Under the pieces are notes generated by a model that searched no databases, was not told the DNA's origin, and saw only the letters and a program-made list of their open reading frames with translations. A stretch of DNA of 60,814 nt, from the NCBI GenBank assembly GCA_030141605.1, contig JAQGDQ010001125.1, positions 1 through 60,814 on the forward strand, read 5' to 3'. How positions within the stretch are numbered: the stretch's first letter is position 1; each line of letters opens with the position of its first letter. Position numbers and translations under genes: made by a program. Positions 34,603-44,759 of this stretch are shown piece after piece. This DNA is from Tubiluchus corallicola. Its lineage: Eukaryota > Priapulida > Priapulimorpha > Priapulimorphida > Tubiluchidae.

Positions 34603-37600
34603 GTAGGTTAGGTTCCTTCGACAATACGATTAGATGCTACTCGCAGTACGATAGTTGGTTTCATTAATTTAGACAAAGCCTTGTTTACAGTCGCTGGAAC
34701 AACACATTACTGACAGCCATATAGGCTACCATTAACGACTCTTAACAGATACAACAACACTTGGACGTCACAAATAAATAACACAGATAACAACTGTTTA
34801 CGCAAATACAGGTGGTCGTAAGATTCTAACTCTGGGTGTAAGCAGAGTATCACCCACAGCGTGTTAACCATTTGGCCGCCCATGTTTGACGGAGCTTTAT
34901 TCACAGTATCAAGAAACTTTTTGTGAACTGGACACTTATTATTTCATCGTAACATCCCCTGCTTGAGCGTGCGTGGGACTCCTTTTTGCATGGGACCCAA
35001 TTTGAACAAATCTGTCTAATTGGCCTAAAACCGGCCCTGGATGTTTGTAAATCTGAACATTTATGTTGAAATGCACTTCACACCAAACTGTTCAAAATGA
35101 AAACGCTTTAGCCCACCCATAAACCCCGCTCTTAGAGATGCACAAGAATAATTTGATATGCATATCGTTAATATTGTCAGCTTTATTTTCCATGGTTCTT
35201 GGCACAAGTGACAAGTGCTTTGATTACCCAGTGACAGAGTGTCAGCTATTTGTTTTCACATTATGTTTGTAACAAAAAATATAGCGGCAGTTGATGATTG
35301 AACAGCTGTTCACAAAAAGTTTTTGAGAATAGGAAGATTTCTTTGGAAACAAAAATTAGAATGTTCTCAGCCTTAGTTGAAACTGTATTTCTGTACAACT
35401 CTGAGCTCTGGACATTAAAAGCAAATCATAAAGCTGAAATCGATGTGTTTCAAAGGCGAAATTACAGAAACATTTTGGGTATTAGACGGCCAAAGAAAAT
35501 TTCAAACAAAGATCTATATGAAAAAATAAAAGAAGAACCTTGGACAAGAAAAATAAAAATACGCCGTTTAAGATGGATTGGGCATATGCTTAGATTACCT
35601 GATGATATTCCAGTGAAGATAGCTCTTCAACAAGCCGTAGAACCAGCTAAAAAACCTGCAGGAGGACACATGTTAACATATTTAGATTTTGCACAGAAAG
35701 ATTTAAACACTTTAGCATTGATCCTTAGAAATAAATCCACTTGGGGCATTGCAGCGTGTAGGGAGTCCTGGCATAGAGAGGTGAGCAGAATCATGTCCCT
35801 GGACGTGTGATTCATTAGATGATGAACAGCTGTTAGACATAGGCATAGACAAGCTCACTGATCTCTTCTAATGCACAAAATACATGACTATTTAAACATG
35901 TGAAATTTACACAAAAGTAAAAGGAAGAGAATATATATAGTAAGAAGGAATTAAGTGGGTACAAGATAAAGGGTAGCGAAATTCCATCAGGTCATGGAGT
36001 CAGCTACCCTTCTTAAATTAATAAAACAAAAACTATATGCGCTACAAAATCACTAGAAACAAAACTACAAATTAGATATAAGAAAAAACAATAATTATCA
36101 ACAACAAAAAACAGTGATATAGTTAAAGGTCAAAAGGTACAATAAATACTGAATAGTTAGTCTAAATAACAATAGTAAATGTAATCTACAAGCTGTTGCA
36201 AGCTGCTGCCATCTAGTGCTAGTTATGCAAAGCTCATGCTAGCTGACGTGTACTGTAACATATTTTCTTGGCCCATACCTTGGGGGCATACCTGCACCAT
36301 TTCCCATCTACTACTGCAATAGGTATGCTGTCTGTACTAGTTTCTGGTTTTGCTGTAAGCAAGTTATAGGCAGGAACTGTTGCTGCTCTTGTGTGTGGAA
36401 ATTATAATCTTTCTGCTGGTATTGTAAAACTTGATTTGTTATATGAGGCGTATGCAAAAACAGCAATTTTCTGTAGACTTTTTTATTGTTTTCTCTACAT
36501 TACATACACTACAGTATTAAGTGCAAACTTTATTGGTGTTATATGCTGCCGCATATTTGCCTGAATAACTGGTTCTCTGCCAGCATGGAAGTTGGTTTAC
36601 CTGCATGACCATCAGTCAGTCTGCTAGTGCATCCCATATCATATATCATGACTTTTTCCTCAACTGAACCAAAGCCTAGCCGTTTAGGCATGCTATGCAG
36701 GCATCAGTCAACCAGACTGCAATATTCCATACCAAGCTGTCTGAAAATACTAATTTCGTTCATTTTTCTTACACAGACAGTCAAGGGGATGCTAACAATG
36801 TCTTGGTTTTTCTCCATGGATTTCCGACTATGAGTTTTGACTGGAGTAAGGTACGTAAATGGAAAGTACAAAAGTAGTGCCTTATAATGTGTTAGGACAG
36901 TTTTTCTTGAAGGATCACCTCCTTGTTCCTATAGTGCTATTTTTCTTGAGCAGTGGATGGCGCCACGTGTTTTAGATAACTTGTCACAGTGTTTAAAACA
37001 GCATTTATGATGCATGGTTGTCAAGGTTGGTTTAGGGCTTTTGTCTTGATTGTCACCATCGTTGAAAAGCCTGCTTCACACAGCAAAACATTCACTGAAA
37101 GCTTTACAGTGGACAGTGGTCAAGAGCTCGACCGTAAACCATGAATTGTTCGCGCAGTCGACAGAGATGTCTGAATCATCCGCTGATTATTATATAACAC
37201 TACTTTTTTATAATTGTCTAAGAGGTTCTCAGGTACTCCTTGTCGTGTTTGCTGGTACCCCCAAGAGGTTTGGAACAGAGGCCATAGATACTAATTATTA
37301 TTATTATTATGAGTTTATTTCGTATAAAAATATACAGTTTACAAAGATAAAGATGTTAGTAAAACAGGTAATGCGATATTTGTAAAGTAACATATCTACA
37401 GACATTCAACTTTATAATAACCACACATTGTAGTTCCCTTGTAATTATATTACATTATACAGTGTTGTAAGGAGCTATAATAGATATCTTAAAACATCTT
37501 TAAATGAGTTCTTACCCTTTAATTTTACATTTTCATTTAGATCTACAGTACAACCATATTTAAATCTTAAATTTACTTGACTGTTATTTACATAGTAGCA

Positions 37601-40600
37601 TAGCTTTGGAATTCTCAATGTGCAAGAGTTTACAATGTACAAGAGATTACAATATAATAAGGTTGTAGTTCTAGATTCATCCAGGTAATTTAGAAAACTG
37701 TCTATAAAGCGATGCTGTATACATGAAAAACAATGGATGCATTTTAAACAATCAGAGGGTCTAGAATATTTATCATATAATGTTCGTGGTGTTCCAGTTT
37801 TTACATAATAATTAGGTTGGGATAACCTGAATTAATTGCTAGGAATTAGTTATATAAATTATGCTAAATATCAGTTTTCTTTGTAGTCTATTGTCGTTGA
37901 GATTCTGAAGTCTAATTTTAAATTGTAAAATTCAAAATTATAACTTGGATTAATTATACTGATGTAATCAATCCATTACATAATTGGCACCAAAGTGTCT
38001 GTATTTGAATAAAAACTGTCCATTGGCCCATTCATATCTATCTGCGTAGTATTTCATAAAAAATGGACGCCCAGTCGGTTCAAGGATAAATCTTCAATTA
38101 TTAGGTTTATTTTCAGGTTTGGGATGATGTAAGTTCTCGTGGAATGTTTAGCCGCCTCATTGCCGTGGATTTCATAGGATTTGGCTTCAGCGACAAACCA
38201 GTAAGATAATTGCACTGGGTCACTCACTGTATTACTCACACAAAATGATACCAGTATGTGGTATTACTCACACAAAGTATAAATTTCTGTTCCAGAAATA
38301 ATGATTGGATAAGAAAGTTACAATATTTAATATGATTAGTGTAATTTCGTTAGCACTGCTGCAAATGTGCCGACACATTATATATTAGTATGTGTATGAA
38401 TTTCTATACGCAAAAATTATTGAATATGTATACTGGTAATACAATTTCTGCGTATCTTGGTCATGAAAAATCAATATTTGGTCAGGGAAAAGTCATGGAA
38501 ATTACTTTAAAATTCTGTGGGAACCCTGTGAATGATATTTCATTTGTTTATCGTTTTGCTCACCTGGCGGCATCGCTGAATAATTTTAAGTAGAAACACC
38601 GCAAATGTTTTTTTAAAGTCGTACTGTAAATTTGAACACTTGAGCTGCACTTCTATTCTTTATTACATTTACCGCCTATAGCATAATCTCTGTTTCTTGG
38701 TTTTACACTAAAAAGCTGTCAAACTATGCTTTTGCTGGAAGTAGTTGGTACTAAATTTTTAGCAAGCATTATTGCCGCTATCTTTACACGCTTCTTGCTG
38801 CAAGGAACCACAGCATGAAGATTGCTGACATCGCTTGCAGTATAAGCATGGCAGTATGAAAAATTAAGAGATACTTTATGTAAATTTCTGAAGATTTTAT
38901 TAGAAATCCTAAAAATTAAGACTATTCGGGTACTTAACTGTTTTGTATATTCTTTTCTTATCCAGACAAATTTTTTTCACATTCTGCACACAATCTGTAG
39001 TTTTACACATGGAAAAATATGAATGCAAATATTACAGGGTTTTCGCCACCCTTTTCCCGTTGTCCATTTGTATTCCTTGTTAAATGTAAATTGATGGGAA
39101 AAATAAATTAAAATCTGTTCTAGTCTAAAATCCAATGAACATTTCTGAATCGGATCCATTAAAATTACCGGATTGAGGGATCGAGAACCAAATCCGGCCC
39201 ATCTCTAGGTCTAGTAGGAAATAGAGCTAGGTTTTTGTTTCTGTTAAATACTGCACTATATTTTTTCACATTTTTACTAAAAAGGAGGAAATGAAAGAGT
39301 CAACTAACGTGCTGACTTGCATTTTTCACTGGTACGATGTTGTGAAAAATGCTCTTTTTTCAGAAGTTTGTGGGAGAGACATCAGCCTGGGTTTTAATTA
39401 GATTAGAATTCAAACAAATGCGTGGGAATATATATAATCTAAAATGTTTTTATAGAAAAAGGTTTACAACGCTTACGTCTACGAGTTGTTAATTAAAATG
39501 TTTTTCTGCTATTGAAATATGTAATGTGGATTAATTTGTAACTTTATAAGAGAAACCGCACAACTATTTGATTAAAAGAGTGGCCACCCAAATTATAATT
39601 TATTGCAACTTACATGATTTGGCGCATTTACATTGTTACTTTCTAGCACAGCAGGACAACCAATCAATTATTCACATTATCACATAGTTAATACAATAAG
39701 CACTAATCCTAGATATATAACGCGCAAATCAGTACATAACTATAAAAAAACTGTTGAAAAGAGGAAAAAAAATAACCTAACGAATTAGGCGGATCATATG
39801 GCGTTTGCTTATAGGAATAGCAAGCGTCAAATGGTCCCTGTACAAAGGTGACGAAGGAATTTATAACTTTAGAATGAAGCCCGTATAAATAATTCAAGGT
39901 TAACCTAATTGAACGACTCTAGGTAGATTTGCAAAGGTTGTAGGAACCGGAATAAACTAGTTTGCAATACTGTAAACCAGGGGTGTGCAAATTATCTGGG
40001 TAACCGGGCCACATTAAACTTTCCCACAATTCCTGCAGGCCGCCACAGGCAGTTTGAACAAGGAGCCAAGTACAGAAAGGCCTAATAACGATTTTTTTGC
40101 ATCCGATCTGCGTACATCATTACTACTACACTCAAGAAACTATTTTAGAAGTTATTAAAATTTATATTACAAACCATATATTTCTACTTTCAGGACAGAT
40201 AGTGGTAATTTCATTACAATGCATATTAGTAATGTGTATCACACTGTCTGTGTAGTACAGTGACATTAAGCTACAACCGTCTTGTAAGGGTTAATGGCAT
40301 CCGATCTAGTAGAAAAAACTACCCGCACTATCTTTGGGATCGTGACACGGACTTCAGCTGGATACACTCAATTAATCGCGTGGGCCGCACTTTCATTAGG
40401 TTGACAAATCTCTTCGCGGGCCGCACAAATTCTCTCGGCGGCCCGCAATTTGCACACCCCTGGGGTAAATGAAAGGTCTAACAGCAGAGCAGAACTCGAT
40501 CACGGGAATCCGAGTTTTATCTTATGTGCACGCTAATCTGAATGCATTAAGAATGAGAAGAAGAGCTTTATTTGCTTAGTAAGGAGAAAACACGAGTACT

Positions 40601-42917
40601 TACAATTTGTTTGTAATAATCAGCATCTCAATGTTATTTTCAGCTTAGTTTGTTAGCCGTTTCCGTTGCCGTTGGTATTGTTGCCTGTAGTTTTATTGCC
40701 TGTAGTTTCAGTATATGCACTCGTACAGTATTTTTGAACAAGCTGACATTGTTGAAAGTCTTTTGGTCCATCTTGATATCAATTCTGTTCACTTGATGGC
40801 ACACGACTACGGTGATACTGTTGCACAGGAACTATTAGCCAGGTAAACTTGTTTTCAAACTGCAGTTTTTTTGTTTGAAATTTAAATAACTCAAGTCAGA
40901 TTTCAATATAAATTTGACGTTGTCTAATGTAATTCTGGAACAGTATTTATACCTTGATTAATACCTTATGCAGTTTACTTATTATTTGAAATTTAAGTGA
41001 TGCTTAAGTCAGATCTCAATATAAATTTTAACTTGTCTAGTGTAATTCTGGCACAGTAGTTAGAGCTGCATTAATTCTTTATGCAGTTTACTTATCATTT
41101 GAATTTTAAATAACTCTTAAGTCAGATGTCAATATAAATTTTAACTTGTCTAGTGTAATTCTGGAACAGTAGTTATAGCTGGATTAATACTTTATTCCGG
41201 TGGGCCCGATTCGAAAAATAAAGTATCAATGGCACGACACTAGATCGAGACCTTTCGTTTGATATATAGATCGCCGCAAATGGTGCCCTCGTCGAAGCTG
41301 TAGCCTCGAATCTTATATATATATATATACCAAGAATATTAATATAAGAGTATAGATGCAGTTTGCTTACTATTTGAAATTTAAATGACTCTTAAGGCAG
41401 ATCTCAATATAAATTTTAACTTGTCTAGTGTAATTCTGGAACAGTAGTTGAAGCTGGATTAATACCTTATGCAGTTTGCTTACAGATTTACTTTGCTATC
41501 TCTAGGAAATAAGGAATTGGTTATTGTAGTTATTTACAATTACTTGTAGAATGCTTTTTCTCTATGATTAATTCCATGCTTCAAGGCGAGAAGTACTCCT
41601 AGGAGATATTGCTGGGCTAGTGAAAGTGCTGTGCTTCTTATTGTGTGTTCAGACGTAGAGACTTCTCTCGCAACTTGATGCACCACTTCTTTCACAACTT
41701 TTTGCAACGTGTGAACAGTTTGGCAACTTCTCTCGAAACTTGTTGCGACGTGTGAACGGTTTGGCAACTTGTAACTTGCGATCGGCTTGGCAACCTATCT
41801 TGCAACTTGTTGCAACATGTGAACAGTTTGGCAACTTCTCTCGCAATTTGTTGCAACGTGTGAATGTCTTGGCAACCTCTCTCGCAACTTGTTGCAATGT
41901 GTGAATGGTTTGGCAACTTATCTCGCAACTTGTTGCAATGTGTGAATGGTTTGGCAACTTATCTCGCAACTTGTTGCAACGTGCGATCAGCTTGGCAACC
42001 TCTCTCGCAACTTGTTGCAACATGTGAACGGCTTGGCAACCTCTCTCGCAACTTGTTGCAACGTGTGAATGTCTTGGCAACCTATCTTGCAACTTGTTGC
42101 AATGTGTGAATGATTTGGCAACTTATCTCGCAACTTGTTGCAACGTGTGAACGGTTTGGCAACTCTCGCAACTTGTCGCAACGTATGAACGGCTGGGCAA
42201 CTTCTCTCACCACTTGTTGCAACATGTGAATGGCTTGGCAACCTCTCTCACAACTTGTTGCAACATGTGAATGGCTTGGCAACCTCTCTCACAACTTGTT
42301 GCAACATGTGAATGGCTTGGCAACCTCTCTCACAACTTGTTGCAACGTGTGAATGGCTTGGCAACCTCTCTCACAACTTGTTGCAATGTGTGAACGGCTT
42401 GGCAATTTCTCTCTCAACTTGCTGTAATGTGTGAATGGCTTGGCAACTTCTCTTGCAACTTGTTGCAACATGTGAATGGCTTGGCAACTTCTCTCGCAAC
42501 TTGTTGCAACGTGTGTATGGCTTGACATCTTCTATCTCAAGTTGTTGCATCACGTGAAGGGCTTGGCAACTTCTCTCGCAACTTCTTGTAACGTGTGAAC
42601 GGTTTGTCAACTTCTCTCTTAACTTGTTGCTACGTTGAACGGCTTGGCAACTTCTTTCAGAGAAAAGTTGCACAACAAATTGTGAGAGAAGTCGCTACGT
42701 CTGAATGCGCCATTAGATGGCCTTTAGCGTGCATTAGGTGGAGAAAGCCTTCTTTTTATCCAAGTACAGCTTCAAAGTCAGCCGTTAACGTATGACTGGA
42801 TCTAACAGTACATTTTTTGCTACTAATTAGATGCATTTTGCCATATTAGGTATGAAAACAGGAAGAGGAGAAATGAAGAAGGACTAGTGCTGAAATCACT
42901 ATGCTTATCTAACGGAG
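34458..42917 (+). CDS. MEST: MEST-like alpha/beta hydrolase, exons 1-5 (5' half of gene)
   Basis: Five exons join in phase: 34458-34602, 36777-36850, 38117-38200, 40712-40842, 42850-42917. All introns are GT..AG, and the joined 502 nt encode about 167 residues. The order of motifs is that of MEST (mesoderm-specific transcript), an ER-membrane alpha/beta-fold hydrolase. It has an N-terminal hydrophobic anchor ([13 protein letters not shown]), [20 protein letters not shown], the oxyanion HGFP turn, [25 protein letters not shown], then [14 protein letters not shown] with Asp in the nucleophile position as in MEST, and LKSLCLSNG. Human MEST is about 335 residues, so the C-terminal half is missing. 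The donor GAG/GTATGT after exon 5 is strong, but no following exon was recognised up to 60.8 kb. The true substrate of MEST is not settled. Confidence 0.92.
34603..36776 (+). other. MEST-like gene, intron 1
   Basis: A 2.2-kb intron containing the non-LTR retrotransposon fragment at 35298-35810 and its AT-rich trailing sequence. No other feature is seen. Confidence 0.75.
35298..35810 (+). mobile_element. Non-LTR retrotransposon fragment, reverse transcriptase C-terminal region
   Basis: An open frame of 170 codons carries the pattern found after the palm domain in many animal LINE polymerases: [55 protein letters not shown] and [13 protein letters not shown]. The catalytic FADD segment lies upstream of this and is absent, so the copy is 5'-truncated. 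The 3' flank (to about 36100) is AT-rich and includes a GGTCATGGAG motif beside TACCCTTCTTAAA, similar to the repeats at 7.1 and 20.9 kb. It may be the 3' end of the same element. It lies in sense orientation in MEST intron 1. Confidence 0.82.
36777..36850 (+). CDS. MEST: MEST-like gene, exon 2
   Basis: A 74-nt exon after TTCTTACACAG, ending before GTACGT. It encodes [20 protein letters not shown] and FDWSK, including the HGFP oxyanion turn. Confidence 0.92.
36851..38116 (+). other. MEST-like gene, intron 2
   Basis: It contains a short (TTA)n run at about 37292-37311, followed by a very AT-rich block to about 37990. The block begins GAGTTTATTTCGTA and looks like a minus-strand retroelement tail. 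No coding signal is seen. Confidence 0.55.
38117..38200 (+). CDS. MEST: MEST-like gene, exon 3
   Basis: An 84-nt exon after TTATTTTCAG, with donor GTAAGA. It encodes [19 protein letters not shown] and IGFGFSDKP, the most conserved MEST block. Confidence 0.93.
38376..38535. mobile_element. Truncated copy of the CAGGGTTCC MITE
   Basis: From CGACACATTATATATTAGTA to GGGAACCCTG it matches the reverse complement of 18995-19165. One terminus is present; the rest is missing. It lies in MEST intron 3. Confidence 0.75.
38536..39977. other. MEST-like gene, intron 3 (left part)
   Basis: No feature other than the flanking MITEs is recognised in this intronic stretch. Confidence 0.45.
39978..40462 (+). 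mobile_element. hAT-type MITE, copy E, in MEST intron 3
   Basis: A 485-bp copy of the family at 10219, 12997, 18302 and 19455, from CAGGGGTGTGCAAATT to TTGCACACCCCTG. The flanking octamers CTGTAAAC and GGGTAAAT share only GTAAA at the same positions, so the target duplication has decayed or the call is off by a base or two. Confidence 0.9.
40712..40842 (+). CDS. MEST: MEST-like gene, exon 4
   Basis: A 131-nt exon after GTAGTTTCAG, with donor GTAAAC. It encodes [17 protein letters not shown], then [19 protein letters not shown]. The HDYGD motif replaces the usual G-x-S-x-G nucleophile elbow, as in known MEST proteins. Confidence 0.93.
40862..41494. repeat. About 112-bp tandem array interrupted by an insertion
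   Basis: The unit CAGTTTACTTATTATTTGAA to GGATTAATACCTTATG recurs with starts at about 40863, 40972, 41083, 41358 and (partial) 41472. The third unit is split by a foreign 162-bp block at 41195-41356. It lies in MEST intron 4. Confidence 0.9.
41195..41356. other. 162-bp GC-richer insertion inside a repeat unit
   Basis: The array unit reads ..TAATACTTTA, then this block, then TGCAGTTTGC.., so the insertion is clean. The block contains inverted 7-mers GATTCGA and TCGAATC and an (AT)n run, and has a different base composition from the array. No family is recognised; it could be a short non-autonomous element. Confidence 0.6.
41648..42705. mobile_element. Inverted-repeat element filled with a 41-bp satellite
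   Basis: The left end TTCAGACGTAGAGACTTCTC and the right end GAGAAGTCGCTACGTCTGAA are inverted repeats of about 30 bp (one or two mismatches). Between them are about 25 units of a 41-bp repeat, TTGGCAACCTCTCTCGCAAC plus TTGTTGCAACGTGTGAATGGC. Each unit contains a short quasi-palindrome (best form TTGCAACTTGTTGCAA). The unit resembles the sequence just inside the terminal repeat, so the array appears to have grown from the element itself. No clear target duplication was found (ATTGTGTG and TGCGCCAT flank it). Open frames in the array are by-products. It lies in MEST intron 4. Confidence 0.85.
42850..42917 (+). CDS. MEST: MEST-like gene, exon 5
   Basis: A 68-nt exon after a CCATATTAG acceptor, with a strong donor GTATGT. 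It encodes [20 protein letters not shown] and NG, matching the '[10 protein letters not shown]' block of MEST. It is the last recognised exon. Confidence 0.87.
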
Positions 42918-43137
42918 GTATGTTTCGTGATTTGATATTATCCTCTAAACCCTTTGCCAAAAGGCTTTTATAGGTTTGGAAATGTTTGACGTCGTAGTGA
43001 CTGTGCAATACATATAGATACTTGGAAGAAGTTGGCAAAAGGTTGTCCCTCTCTGTGTCGAGACATGTTGTATGGCGATGTAGTAGTTTAGTGTGGCTCA
43101 ATTCAGCACAATACTAGTAAGGGTAACAAATCGAATA

Positions 43138-43641
43138 CAGTAGTACCTCTGTTTTCGACCGTAATTCGTTCTTACCTGAAAAGTGTTTGAAAACCGATTT
43201 GGTTGAGAACCGAATCATTTATTTCCATAAAAAATAATGTAATAGCAAAGAATCCATTCTCAAGCGCCAAATAAACTGTGAAGTATTACTAAAACGAAAC
43301 ATAATAATGCAAAAATGTTTTTTCAAACAATAGATATGATATAATTGATAAGGAAAACATAATAGAATTACTTTGAAAGAAAAACATAATTGTTCCTGCA
43401 TGAAAAAGCGAAGAAAAATAAGCACAGAAAGTACTTAGCGATGTTAGGAGATTCAAATGTTGTATGTGACTACACTCGGGGGCCCGGTCGCTTACGCTCG
43501 ACTCTACTCGGCTCGCCGTGCATCTGTTCATCACGTGTTTGGCGGTTGGTCGAGTACCGAGAGCGGAGACAATTTCAGCTCGAATTTTCTGGTCAAAAAC
43601 CGATTTGTATGAATCGGGAGACGTTTGACGACGGAGGCCTG
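43138..43641 (+). mobile_element. Mariner-type MITE, complete
   Basis: A 504-bp element whose ends CAGTAGTACCTCTGTTTTCG and CGTTTGACGACGGAGGCCTG are diverged inverted repeats. It is flanked by TA on both sides (43136-43137 and 43642-43643), the Tc1/mariner target duplication. There is no transposase. A truncated relative is at 15250-15416. Confidence 0.75.
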
Positions 43642-43893
43642 TATTCTAAATACTCAATTCATAATTTCATATCATCAGTCAGAATGGTAGATCTTCACAC
43701 TTGTTCGCTTTTCCTTTGTCATTTTCTGTCTTCTTTCACAACAGCTTTACGAATTCGTACGAGTTCAGAATAGGTAATTGGATCTCCTACGCCTTTCTAA
43801 GTAGCAACTTTGCAAAATATGTATGCTAACTGACATCTGGCGGAAAAGAATTTGTGTTTGGCATTGTCAATGGAGATGACATGATAACTCTTA

Positions 43894-43897
43894 ATAA

Positions 43898-43931
<34 letters not shown>

Positions 43932-44180
43932 GTAATAGTTTAAAGTCGGCTTTTGGATGACCAATTAACATAAGTTCAAAGAGCTTTTGGGCCGACTGTA
44001 AATAACAATCTACAACTACATAACGGAGACTATTATTACCCCACTTTTACCCTAAATACCACACGCCAGGCACAGCAACAGCAGGTACCATTTTAAAGCC
44101 AGTGGCACGGCCAGACTGCAGTGTTGAACCCACGACCCCCCAGACAGAAGGAAGACGCGTTGTCACTGGACTAAACCTTC
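43894..44180 (-). mobile_element. tRNA-derived SINE with (ATT)n tail
   Basis: On the minus strand an A-box-like TTTAGTCCAGTGAC lies at 44164-44177 and a B box GGGTTCAACAC at 44121-44131, with tRNA-like spacing. A tRNA-unrelated body of about 180 bp and a 3' tail of TTATTATT (43894-43932) follow. This is the structure of a polymerase III-transcribed SINE mobilised by a LINE. No similar full copy was seen elsewhere in the window. Confidence 0.75.
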
Positions 44181-44229
44181 TTGTCATCAAAAACTGTCAA
44201 GTTGATATGCTCATCATCTTAATTTTTGT

Positions 44230-44466
44230 TGAACGGAACTGGAAGACCTCTATTTTGTTAATTCTTGACTTGTGTTGCACGATAACCTCCTCTTTTTCTG
44301 GTTTCCAGACACAACTAATGTGCAGTGGTAAGTCTCTTGTTGGTATTTGAGAAGCTGATTCCTTTCCAGCTACATTTAGAGCTTTTGGTGATGCCAGTGT
44401 AACTTTAATTTTGCCTTGGTGCGTAATCGCTTGCATATATTTTTCTTGAAATGCCATATGTAACAA
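44230..44466 (-). CDS. Possible coding exon, unknown
   Basis: The open minus-strand frame has protein-like, non-repetitive composition: KIKVTLASPKALNV, then IPTRDLPLHISCVWKPEKEE. It follows an acceptor-like GGCATTTCAAG. It lies just downstream, in the transcription sense, of the mini-exon at 44659-44705. A distant resemblance to the 'PL...YWK.E' strand of the mu-homology domain of FCHO/SGIP1 proteins crossed my mind, but it is too weak to name. Confidence 0.3.
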
Positions 44467-44658
44467 GATTTAGGCAAAAACTTTACTTGATATATGTAAA
44501 TAATACATGAACATAATCTTCAAAGTGACTTTGTTAATGCTAAATCTTCATGCCGCGAGCGTTAAGGCTCATGGTACTACGGGGGTCAGAACATGGAGAC
44601 CAGGGATCAACCATGGAATTTTAGCATTAATAAATAATTCAGAATAGTTGGAACTCAC

Positions 44659-44705
44659 CAGTGTGATTCTGACTTTGAAACACACTTCAATTTTATCAAC
44701 CCTTT
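44659..44705 (-). CDS. Possible 47-nt mini-exon
   Basis: On the minus strand an excellent acceptor (TTTCCTATTTACATTACTATCACAG region) and donor (CTG/GTGAGT) bracket 47 nt. These encode RVDKIEVCFKVRITL in the open frame. The splice signals are the main evidence; the product is unknown. Confidence 0.35.
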
Positions 44706-44759
44706 CTGTGATAGTAATGTAAATAGGAAAACAAGAACAGTGAAATAAAGTTTGCATAC

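Noticed and set aside
41540-42673. Several Cys/Ser/His-rich frames ([13 protein letters not shown] type)
   Set aside because: They are by-products of the 41-bp satellite; frames shift with each unit and none has splice or start support.
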